This document shows, in pieces, positions 1-6,593 of a stretch of 26,881 nucleotides of DNA. This DNA comes from AP-16 sp036395835 (GTDB taxonomy: Bacteria > Pseudomonadota > Alphaproteobacteria > Rhizobiales > Xanthobacteraceae), in assembly GCA_036395835.1 (NCBI GenBank), contig DASWCW010000241.1, positions 1 to 26,881 on the forward strand, in the 5' to 3' direction. The notes under the pieces are model-generated. The model was not told the origin of the DNA. It searched no databases and worked only from the letters and a program-made list of their open reading frames with translations. Both the position numbers and the translations under genes were made by a program. The first letter of the stretch is position 1. Each line of letters starts with the position of its first letter.

Positions 1-2
1 CG

Positions 3-797
3 GACCAGCAGGTGCTCAGCGAAATTGCGCGAGGGATAGCCACGATCACGCTCAACCGGCCCGCGGCGCTCAATGCGCTGACTCCGCAAATGATGGAGGG
101 GCTGATCGATGCGACGGCCCGGGCGGAACGCGACGAGGAGATTCGCTGCGTGGTGATCCGCGGCGCGGGCGAGAATTTCATGGCCGGGGGCGACGTCAAG
201 AGCTTCCACAAGTCCTTGACGGAGGATCGCGACGCTTATCTGCGCCGTCGCGAAATGCAGGTGGTGGCCGCGCATCAGTTGATCTATCAGCTCCGCCGCA
301 TGCCTAAGCCGGTTGTTGTCTCGGTGAGGGGTGCTGCCGCCGGCTTCGGCCTGAGCCTGGTGCTCGCGGCCGATCTCGCGATCGCCAGCGAGGATGCGAT
401 CTTCACGCTGGCCTATCGGCACATCGGACTCTCGGCCGACGGCGGCGCCACTTATTTCCTGCCGCGCGTGGTCGGCGAACGGCGGGCGCTGGAGCTCGCC
501 TTGCTCGGCGAGCGCTTCCATGCGGGACGAGCGCTCGAGCTCGGCATCTTGAACTGGGTCGTGCCGCGCGCTGGATTGGATGCGGAAACGGAAAAGCTCG
601 CGCGAAAGCTCGCGGACGGCCCGACCGTCGCGCTCGGGCTTGCCAAGCGCCTGATCCGCTCCTCGCTCGATCATTCCTGGGACGAGCACTCGCACCGCGA
701 GGCCGAGAGTTTCGCGGCCGCCGCGGCGACGCAGGATCATCTCGAAGGCGTGTCCGCTTTCGTGGAGAAGCGCCAGCCGGCGTTCCGGGGGAGATGA
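3..797 (+). CDS. Enoyl-CoA hydratase/isomerase family protein (5' end outside the window)
   Basis: This is a crotonase-superfamily enzyme acting on acyl-CoA thioesters in the cytosol, as a hydratase or an isomerase. The first oxyanion-hole segment is visible (GENFMAGGDVKSF, about residue 55 from the first GTG), as is the second (GAAAGFGLSLVLAADLAIAS, about residue 107). The segment that carries the second catalytic acid in classical hydratases reads GLSADGGATYFLPR. It has Asp/Gly rather than the usual Glu, closer to the PaaG/isomerase type, so hydratase activity is not certain. The frame is open to the left edge: codons for Asp-Gln-Gln precede the GTG at 12, so the true start probably lies just upstream and that GTG is probably internal. 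Family membership is sure, exact substrate unknown. It may belong with the thiolase/DUF35 pair downstream, although two acetyltransferase genes lie between. Confidence 0.9.
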   Translation, partial: DQQVLSEIARGIATITLNRPAALNALTPQMMEGLIDATARAERDEEIRCVVIRGAGENFMAGGDVKSFHKSLTEDRDAYLRRREMQVVAAHQLIYQLRRMPKPVVVSVRGAAAGFGLSLVLAADLAIASEDAIFTLAYRHIGLSADGGATYFLPRVVGERRALELALLGERFHAGRALELGILNWVVPRAGLDAETEKLARKLADGPTVALGLAKRLIRSSLDHSWDEHSHREAESFAAAAATQDHLEGVSAFVEKRQPAFRGR

Positions 798-816
798 GCG
801 CCAGCGGACCAGCTCC

Positions 817-1542
817 TCAGCGTGATAGTGCGCTGACGCCCGTGAGATTCGACAGCGACTCCCGCTGGCCTCCCTCGCGGTCGAAATTTCCCGGGTCGAG
901 CCAGCGCTCGAACGCTGCTTGGAGCGCCGGCCATTCGCGGTCGACGATCGAATACCAGGCGGTGTCGCGGTTGCGGCCCTTGTAGACGACCGCCTGACGG
1001 AAAATCCCCTCGAACCGGAACCCGAGGCGCTCGGCGGCCTGGCGCGAGGGCGCATTGAGCGCGTCGCATTTCCATTCGTAGCGGCGATAGCCGAGTTCGT
1101 CGAAAGCACGGTGCATCATCAGATACATGGCCTCGGTCGCAGCGCGACTCCTCTGCAAGCGCGGCGAATAGGCGATCGATCCCACTTCGATCGTGCCCAT
1201 GGCCGGATCGATGCGCATATAGCTTGCCATTCCGACCGCGCGCCCGCTCGTGCGATCGATAATGACGTGGCAAAGCGGATCCGCGCCGGAAAAATGCGCC
1301 CGCATGAAATCGCGAAAATCCTCGAACCCCGCGAACGGACCATAGGCCAGATAGGTCCAAATCCGCCCCTCCTTATCCTCCGCGTAGGCATCGACCAGAT
1401 CGGCGCAATGCCGATCCGCGTCGAACGGTTCGAGCCGGCAGAAGCGCCCGTCGACCGCGTCCCGCGGCGGCCGGGGGCGCGGCTCCCAGTTCGGCACGGC
1501 AGGGCCCACTGGCTGCCCTAGAGGATTGACATGCGCGCTCAT
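817..1542 (-). CDS. GNAT family N-acetyltransferase (RimJ/RimL type)
   Basis: This is a 241-residue acetyl-CoA-dependent N-acetyltransferase of the Acetyltransf_3 (RimJ/RimL-like) kind. The central GNAT fold is recognisable: a beta strand with HVIIDRTSGRAVGMASYMRI, then EVGSIAYSPRLQRSRAATEA (acetyl-CoA loop with an Arg-rich turn), then the late strand and helix ALNAPSRQAAERLGFRFEG typical of the family. The start was placed at the ATG at 1542 because GGAG lies about 7-10 bases upstream. The open frame extends to 1782, but that extra 80-residue segment has no family similarity and overlaps the divergent gene. The 3' end converges on the crotonase gene with a 19-bp gap. The substrate cannot be told; proteins of this shape modify small molecules, antibiotics or protein N-termini. 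Confidence 0.85.
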   Translation of the reverse strand: MSAHVNPLGQPVGPAVPNWEPRPRPPRDAVDGRFCRLEPFDADRHCADLVDAYAEDKEGRIWTYLAYGPFAGFEDFRDFMRAHFSGADPLCHVIIDRTSGRAVGMASYMRIDPAMGTIEVGSIAYSPRLQRSRAATEAMYLMMHRAFDELGYRRYEWKCDALNAPSRQAAERLGFRFEGIFRQAVVYKGRNRDTAWYSIVDREWPALQAAFERWLDPGNFDREGGQRESLSNLTGVSALSR

Positions 1543-1638
1543 GCTTGCTCCGCCCACGATGCTCGCCGGCTTCTTTGCCAAGAAGCATCGTCCGGGTCTA
1601 CTGGTATGGCGTGGCAATGAACAGCGCGGGGACGATGG

Positions 1639-2117
1639 ATGATCGAGGTGCGCGAAGCCGAGGCGGGCGATCTCGAGGCCATGCTGGCCATCTACAACGA
1701 TGCCGTGATCAACACCACTGCGACCTATGATTACGAGCCGCGCAGCAGGAACGCGCAACGGCAATGGTTCGAGGCAAAGCACGCGCGCTGGTGGGGCTCG
1801 ATGCGGGTGTCGTGGCGGGATTCGCCAGCTACGGTCCGTTCCGCCTCTGGGCCGCGTATCTCTACACGGTCGAGAGCTCGATCTATGTCGCGGCCGAACA
1901 GCGCGGCAGCGGCGTGGGCACGGCGATCTTAGGTCCGCTCGTCGAGATCGCGCGCGGAAGCGGCTTTCATGCGATGGTGGCCGGCATCGATGCGACCAAT
2001 CAGGCGAGCTTGAAGCTGCACGCCAAATTCGGCTTCGAGCAGGTTGCGCATTTCCGGCAGGTCGGTTGGAAATTCGAGCGCTGGCTCGACTTGGTGTTCC
2101 TGGAGCGGATTTTCTGA
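1639..2117 (+). pseudogene. Phosphinothricin N-acetyltransferase-like GNAT gene, frameshifted
   Basis: Two overlapping reading frames together make one protein of the phosphinothricin acetyltransferase-like GNAT family. The N-terminal part (ATG 1639) reads MIEVREAEAGDLEAMLAIYN, continuing through an INTTATYDYEP segment to QWFEAKHAR. The family sequence then continues in another frame from about 1788 (LVGLDAGVVAGFASYGPF, then YTVESSIYVAAEQRGSGVG and ATNQASLKLHAKFGF) to a stop at 2117. Family members normally have a short stretch resembling Gly-Phe-Pro-Val between the two parts. It is absent, so a small deletion whose length is not a multiple of three is the simplest explanation. The gene is divergent from the GNAT gene at 817-1542, with a 96-bp gap. 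It is either a recent pseudogene or a sequencing error. Confidence 0.75.
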
Positions 2118-2175
2118 TCCAATCGGTGTTTTCTCCCGCCGGCGGCCCGAAGCCTCATCCACGGACAAGGACAAG

Positions 2176-3345
2176 ATGACCAGCAACGTCCAATGCTACA
2201 TCGTCGGCGCATTCGAGCATCCCACGCGCAAGGCCGAGGACAAGTCGGTGGCGCAGCTCCATGCCGAAGTCGCGATCGGCGCGCTCGCGGATGCCGGATT
2301 GAGCAAACAGGATGTCGACGGCTACTTCTGCGCGGGCGATGCGCCGGGGCTCGGGCCGCTTTCCATGCTCGACTACATGAACCTCAAGGTCCGGCACGTG
2401 GACAGCACCGACACCGGCGGCTCCTCGTATCTGGTGCACGTGGCACATGCCGCGCAGGCGATCGCCGCCGGCAAGTGCGACGTGGCGCTAATCACCCTGG
2501 CCGGCCGGCCGCGCAGCGAAGGCATGGCGACCGGCACGGCGCCGCGCACCTACAATCCCGCGCAGCCCGACGCGCAATGGGAATCCCCGTTCGGCCTCAC
2601 CATCATCAACGGCTATGCCATGTGCGCAATGCGGCACATGTACGAGTTCGACACCACGAGCGAGCAGCTCGCCTGGATCAAGGTCGCGGCCTCCCATCAC
2701 GCTCAGCACAATCCGCACGCCATGCTGCGCGACGTCGTGACCGTGGAGGACGTGGTCAACTCGCCGATCGTCGCCGATCCGCTGCACCGGCTCGATTGCT
2801 GCGTCATCAGCGACGGCGGCGGCGCGCTCGTGGTGGTGAGGCCGGAGATCGCCCGGAGTCTCAGCCGGCCGCTGGTCAAGCTCATCGGCGCCGGCACCGC
2901 GCCGAAGCTCCAGGTCGGCGGCGATATCGATCTCACCTATTCGGCCGCTGCGCGGTCGGGGCCGGCGGCATTTGCGGAAGCCGGCATCAAACCGAGAGAT
3001 ATCAAATACGTGTCGATCTACGACAGTTTCACCATCACCGTGCTGATCCAGCTCGAAGATCTCGGATTTTGCGAGAAAGGCCACGGCGGGGCGTTCGTGG
3101 CCGACGGCAACCTGATCTCGGGGGTCGGCAAGCTGCCGTTCAACACCGATGGCGGCGGCTTGTGCAACAATCATCCGGCCAATCGCGGCGGCATGACCAA
3201 GGTGATCGAGGCGGTGCGTCAGTTGCGTGGCGAGGCGCATCCGGCCGTGCAGGTCAGGAACTGCGATCTGGCGCTCGCGCACGGGACCGGCGGCTCGCTT
3301 GCCACCCGGCACGTCGGCGCCACCCTGATTTTGGAGCGGGAGTGA
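2176..3345 (+). CDS. Thiolase-superfamily protein lacking catalytic cysteines, probable acyl-CoA aldolase or lyase subunit
   Basis: This 389-residue protein has the two-lobed thiolase fold of the SCP-x/lipid-transfer thiolase group. The segment that normally holds the nucleophilic cysteine reads DTGGSSYLVHVAHAAQA (about residues 79-95) and contains no Cys. The C-terminal Cys-Gly-Gly motif is replaced by AHGTGGS (His369). The histidine loop is kept (NNHPANRGG, His333), as is a conserved YDSFTITVLIQLEDLGFC segment with Tyr282. Thiolase-like proteins of this type paired with DUF35 proteins, such as Ltp2 of actinobacterial steroid degradation, are retro-aldolases that split a side chain off an acyl-CoA. 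That role is inferred here. The ATG at 2176 is preceded by AAGG. The stop is 3 bases before the DUF35 gene, so the two are surely co-transcribed and probably form a complex. Confidence 0.88.
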   Translation: MTSNVQCYIVGAFEHPTRKAEDKSVAQLHAEVAIGALADAGLSKQDVDGYFCAGDAPGLGPLSMLDYMNLKVRHVDSTDTGGSSYLVHVAHAAQAIAAGKCDVALITLAGRPRSEGMATGTAPRTYNPAQPDAQWESPFGLTIINGYAMCAMRHMYEFDTTSEQLAWIKVAASHHAQHNPHAMLRDVVTVEDVVNSPIVADPLHRLDCCVISDGGGALVVVRPEIARSLSRPLVKLIGAGTAPKLQVGGDIDLTYSAAARSGPAAFAEAGIKPRDIKYVSIYDSFTITVLIQLEDLGFCEKGHGGAFVADGNLISGVGKLPFNTDGGGLCNNHPANRGGMTKVIEAVRQLRGEAHPAVQVRNCDLALAHGTGGSLATRHVGATLILERE

Positions 3346-3348
3346 GCC

Positions 3349-3738
3349 ATGGCGAGGACGCGAAAAATTCCCGCTCCCCAGCCGACGCCGGACTCGCAGG
3401 CGTTTTGGGATGCCGCCGCAAGGGGGCGGTTCCTGATCCGCCGCTGCACCGCGTGCGGCAAGGCGCATTGGTATCCGCGCTCGACCTGCCCGTTCTGCTG
3501 GAGCGGGAAGACCGAGTGGACCGAAGCATCCGGGCGAGGCACGATCTGTTCGTACAGCGTGATGCGCCGGGCCCCCGAGCCGTACGTGATCGCCTACGTG
3601 ACGCTTGCCGAAGGGCCCACCATGCTCACGAACCTCGTCAATTGCGATTTCGACGCACTCGCGATCGGGCAGGAGGTGCGGCTGAAATTCAGCGCGAGCG
3701 AGGGCGGCCCGCCGGTGCCGACGTTCACCACCGCCTAA
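3349..3738 (+). CDS. DUF35 zinc-ribbon/OB-fold protein, partner of the thiolase-like protein
   Basis: This 129-residue protein has a rubredoxin-like zinc ribbon followed by an OB fold. Four cysteines form two CxxC knuckles (Cys33, Cys36, Cys47, Cys50) in a segment reading RRCTACGKAHWYPRSTCPFC. The C-terminal half (SYSVMRRAPEPYVIAYVTLA, then TNLVNCDFDALAIGQEVRLKF) is the usual DUF35 OB domain, thought to bind the CoA part of substrates or guide it to the partner active site. Proteins of this family act as non-catalytic but required subunits of thiolase-superfamily enzymes: archaeal thiolase/HMG-CoA synthase complexes and the steroid side-chain aldolases. The start ATG follows the thiolase stop by 3 bases, with GGGAG in the end of that gene as ribosome binding site. 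An intrinsic terminator follows at 3795. Confidence 0.88.
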   Translation: MARTRKIPAPQPTPDSQAFWDAAARGRFLIRRCTACGKAHWYPRSTCPFCWSGKTEWTEASGRGTICSYSVMRRAPEPYVIAYVTLAEGPTMLTNLVNCDFDALAIGQEVRLKFSASEGGPPVPTFTTA

Positions 3739-3794
3739 TCGTGAACAATTGCTTGTTGCGTTGCACAATATTGAATCACAGCATGGCGAGATGC

Positions 3795-3822
3795 TAGGCA
3801 AAAAAGCTTCTGCCTAATTTTT
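3795..3822 (+). terminator. Rho-independent terminator after the thiolase/DUF35 genes
   Basis: A 6-bp perfect stem (TAGGCA at 3795-3800 with TGCCTA at 3811-3816) has a 10-base loop and is followed by A and five T. It lies 57 bases after the DUF35 stop and before the promoter-like element at 3873, so it separates the acyl-CoA genes from the nitrite cluster. The stem is short and only half GC, so efficiency may be modest. Confidence 0.6.
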
Positions 3823-3872
3823 ATCCAACGGCGATTCCAAAAGCGGACCAGCATCTTAGCTGACAGGCCCGA

Positions 3873-3889
3873 CTGGCCTGCGTCTTGCA
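3873..3889 (+). promoter_or_regulatory. Sigma-54-type -24/-12 promoter of the nitrite cluster
   Basis: The sequence TGGCCTGCGTCTTGCA (3874-3889) matches the sigma-54 consensus TGGCAC-N5-TTGC at 8 of its 10 fixed positions. GG (3875-3876) and GC (3887-3888) are separated by exactly 10 bases, as required. Transcription would begin near 3900, leaving a leader of about 55 bases before the ATG at 3956. That leader holds a small hairpin (CGGCC, loop GGCA, GGCCG). Nitrogen assimilation genes are classic sigma-54/NtrC targets, which fits the genes downstream. I did not find a clear NtrC palindrome upstream. Confidence 0.55.
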
Positions 3890-3955
3890 AATTCCAATCT
3901 CATCAGGTTCGCGCTCCGGCCGGCAGGCCGCCGCCTAGCTATTGGAGAACACAGA

Positions 3956-4756
3956 ATGTACGCGGAAACCGTCGATCATTTCGCCGCGGTCGCAGCCAAG
4001 AAGAGCGAGTACCTGCGCCGGTCGCCGGGGGGATTCTGGATCAGCTCCATGCTGGCCGGTGCCTATGTCGGGCTGGGCATCATCCTGATCTTCAGCGTCG
4101 GCTCGGACGTCGATCCGGCCTATCGCGGGCTGATCATGGGCGCCTCGTTCGGCATCGCGCTCACGCTCGTCATCTTCGCCGGCTCCGACCTCTTCACCGG
4201 CCACACCATGTTCATGTCGCTCGGCGTGCTGCGGCGGCGGGTCAGCCTCGCCGATCTCGGCTCGTCCTGGAGCATGACTTGGGTCGGCAACCTCGTCGGC
4301 GCGGGGCTGCTGGCGGCGCTGTTCGTGACCGGCGGCGGCGGCGCCATGCTGCATTCCAATAGCCAGCTGCTGATGAAGGTCGCGGCCGCGAAGATGAACG
4401 CGCCCGCGATCGAGCTGTTCGCCCGCGCCATCCTGTGCAACTGGCTCGTCTGCCTCGCCATCTGGATGAGCGCGCGGATGACCAACGACACCGCGAAATG
4501 CATCGCCATCTTCTGGTGTCTGTTCGCCTTCATCGGCAGCGGGTTCGAGCATTCGGTCGCCAACATGACGCTGCTGTCGGTCGCGCTGCTGGGCAACCAT
4601 CCGGAGAACGTCACCTGGATCGGCATGCTGCACAATCTGGTCTGGGTATCGCTGGGCAACATCGTCAGCGGGGCGGGGATCATGGGGCTCGGCTATTGGG
4701 CGGCCTCGCGCGAGCCCGCGCCGAAGGCGATTGCCGGCATGGCGCCCGCGGAGTGA
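3956..4756 (+). CDS. nirC: Formate/nitrite transporter family channel, probable nitrite uptake
   Basis: This 266-residue integral membrane protein belongs to the FNT family (FocA/NirC), a pentameric channel with six transmembrane helices per subunit that passes nitrite or formate. Family signatures are present: GSDLFTGHTMFM in the first half, then NWLVCLAIWMSAR and GFEHSVANM in the second. The latter includes the central pore histidine (His199). Hydrophobic stretches alternate with short loops as expected for six helices. The start ATG follows TTGGAG by 10 bases. The stop is 13 bases before the nitrite reductase start, so this is the first gene of that operon. The linked reductase points to nitrite rather than formate as substrate. 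The symbol nirC is by family and context; true orthology was not tested. Confidence 0.87.
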   Translation: MYAETVDHFAAVAAKKSEYLRRSPGGFWISSMLAGAYVGLGIILIFSVGSDVDPAYRGLIMGASFGIALTLVIFAGSDLFTGHTMFMSLGVLRRRVSLADLGSSWSMTWVGNLVGAGLLAALFVTGGGGAMLHSNSQLLMKVAAAKMNAPAIELFARAILCNWLVCLAIWMSARMTNDTAKCIAIFWCLFAFIGSGFEHSVANMTLLSVALLGNHPENVTWIGMLHNLVWVSLGNIVSGAGIMGLGYWAASREPAPKAIAGMAPAE

Positions 4757-4769
4757 GGGATCGGTGACG

Positions 4770-6557
4770 ATGGGTCCCGATTTCACCGAGGAGCAGAAGC
4801 GCTATCTCGAAGGCTTCTTTGCCGGCCTGCTGACGCGCCGTGGTGCCGGGACGGGTCCTCCTCCGCCTGCTCCCGGCGCCAACGGCGCGGCGACGATCGC
4901 CCCCGCGGAACCGGCCGCCTCCGGTCCCGAAGAGATTCACCGCGCCGCACAGGATCGCTTCCTCGCCGCCGGCAAGAAGCTCACGGCCGAGGAGATGGCG
5001 AAGCGCGCCAAGAACCCGTTCGACATGTGGGAGGAAATACGCGCCAACGCCGAAGCCGGCCGCTTCCCCAAGGGCACCGACGTTTTCCTGCACAAGTTCC
5101 ACGGACTGTTCTACGTGGCGCCCGCGCAGGACGCCTTCATGTGCCGGCTGCGGATCCCGAACGGCATCCTCGGCGCCCATCAGTTGCGCGGCATCGCCGA
5201 GATCGCGGAGCGATACGCGGGCGGCTATGCCGACGTGACCACGCGGGCCAATCTGCAGCTGCGCGAGATCGGCCCGAAGTCGATCCTCGACGTGCTGACG
5301 GCGGTCCAGGACCTCGGGCTGACCACGCGCGGCGCCGGCGCCGACAATTTGCGCAACATCACCGGAAGCCCGACCGCCGGCATCGACCCCGACGAGCTGA
5401 TCGACACCCGGCCGCTCTGCCGCGAGCTGCATTACACGATCTTGAATCATCGCGAGCTCTACGGGCTGCCGCGCAAATTCAACGTCGGTTTCGACGGCGG
5501 CGGCCCCGTTTCCGTGCTCCAGGACACCAACGACATCGGCTTTGCGGCGGTCGCGGTCGGCGAAGGCGAGGCGGTCGCGCCCGGCGTCTATTTCCGGGTT
5601 CTGCTCGGCGGCATCACCGGCCATGGCGATTTCGGCCGCGATACCGGGCTGCTCATCAAGCCGGAGCAGTGCACACCAGTGGCGCTCGCGCTGGTACGCG
5701 GCTTCATCGATCAGGGCGACCGCACCGACCGCAAGAAGGCGCGGCTCAAATATGTACTCGAGCGCCTGGGGCTGGACGGTTTCCTGGCCGAAGCGGAGAA
5801 GCATCTTTCATTCAAGCCGCTGCGGTTCCCGCTGGAGCGATGCGTGCCGCGCAAGCCGTCCGTCAAAGGCGCGCATCTCGGCGTGCATCCGCAGCGCCAG
5901 GCCGGATTGTTCTATCTCGGGGTCGCCGTACCGGTGGGCCGGCTGACGGCGGAGCAGATGCGGTCTCTCGCGAACATTGCCGAGCGGCACGCGAGCGGCA
6001 CGCTGCGCCTCACGGTCTGGCAAAATCTGCTGATCTCCGATGTTCCCGCATCGGAAATCGCCGCGGCCGAAGCCGCCGTCCAAGCGCTCGGGCTCGACTT
6101 GCGCGCGGGCCCGATCCGCAGCGGGCTCGTCGCCTGCACCGGCAACACCGGCTGCAAGTTCGCGCTGACCAACACCAAGGGCCAGGCGCTCGAGCTCGCC
6201 GAACAGCTCGAGGCCAAGGTCGCGCTCGACCGGCCCCTCAACGTGCATCTCACCGGCTGCCCGAATTCCTGCGCCCAGCATTACCTCGCCGACATCGGTT
6301 TGCTCGGCACCAAGGTCGAGGCCGGGGACGACATGATCGAGGGCTACGACGTCTTCATCGGCGGCGGCGCCGGCACCGAGCAGCGTCTCGGCCGGCCGCT
6401 GTTCCGCGCCGTTCCGTTCCCGGAGCTGGCAGTGAAGCTCGAACGGGTGCTGCGCACCTATCTGGGTCACCGCCGCAGTAGCGAGGAGAGTTTCCGCGCG
6501 TTCTCGGAACGTCACAGTGTCGAAGAGCTGACGCAGTTGCTCGATGCGGCCGCATGA
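4770..6557 (+). CDS. nirA: NirA-family assimilatory nitrite reductase (siroheme, 4Fe-4S)
   Basis: This 595-residue reductase of the nitrite/sulfite reductase family carries out six-electron reduction of nitrite to ammonium in the cytosol. Two tandem ferredoxin-like and siroheme-binding halves are visible. The 4Fe-4S/siroheme cysteines are Cys456 and Cys462 (CTGNTGCKFALT, C-x5-C) plus Cys497 and Cys501 (TGCPNSCAQ, C-x3-C). A FYVAPAQDAFMCRLRIPNG segment near residue 112 and TTRANLQLREIG near 158 are typical first-half motifs. Residues 5-21 (FTEEQKRYLEGFFAGLL) form a helix followed by a Pro/Ala/Gly linker, and closely match the N-terminus of the next protein. ATG 4770 was chosen because GAGGGA lies 9 bases upstream; a GTG two codons earlier is too close to it. 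A sulfite reductase role cannot be excluded, but the FNT channel upstream favours nitrite. Confidence 0.9.
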   Translation: MGPDFTEEQKRYLEGFFAGLLTRRGAGTGPPPPAPGANGAATIAPAEPAASGPEEIHRAAQDRFLAAGKKLTAEEMAKRAKNPFDMWEEIRANAEAGRFPKGTDVFLHKFHGLFYVAPAQDAFMCRLRIPNGILGAHQLRGIAEIAERYAGGYADVTTRANLQLREIGPKSILDVLTAVQDLGLTTRGAGADNLRNITGSPTAGIDPDELIDTRPLCRELHYTILNHRELYGLPRKFNVGFDGGGPVSVLQDTNDIGFAAVAVGEGEAVAPGVYFRVLLGGITGHGDFGRDTGLLIKPEQCTPVALALVRGFIDQGDRTDRKKARLKYVLERLGLDGFLAEAEKHLSFKPLRFPLERCVPRKPSVKGAHLGVHPQRQAGLFYLGVAVPVGRLTAEQMRSLANIAERHASGTLRLTVWQNLLISDVPASEIAAAEAAVQALGLDLRAGPIRSGLVACTGNTGCKFALTNTKGQALELAEQLEAKVALDRPLNVHLTGCPNSCAQHYLADIGLLGTKVEAGDDMIEGYDVFIGGGAGTEQRLGRPLFRAVPFPELAVKLERVLRTYLGHRRSSEESFRAFSERHSVEELTQLLDAAA

Positions 6558-6593
6558 GAGGAATTGCGCGCCGCAAGCGCGCCGGATGATGCC

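Noticed and set aside
3739..3955. NtrC-type binding palindrome upstream of nirC
   Set aside because: A TGCAC half-site occurs near 3763 but no matching GGTGCA half lies at the right distance.
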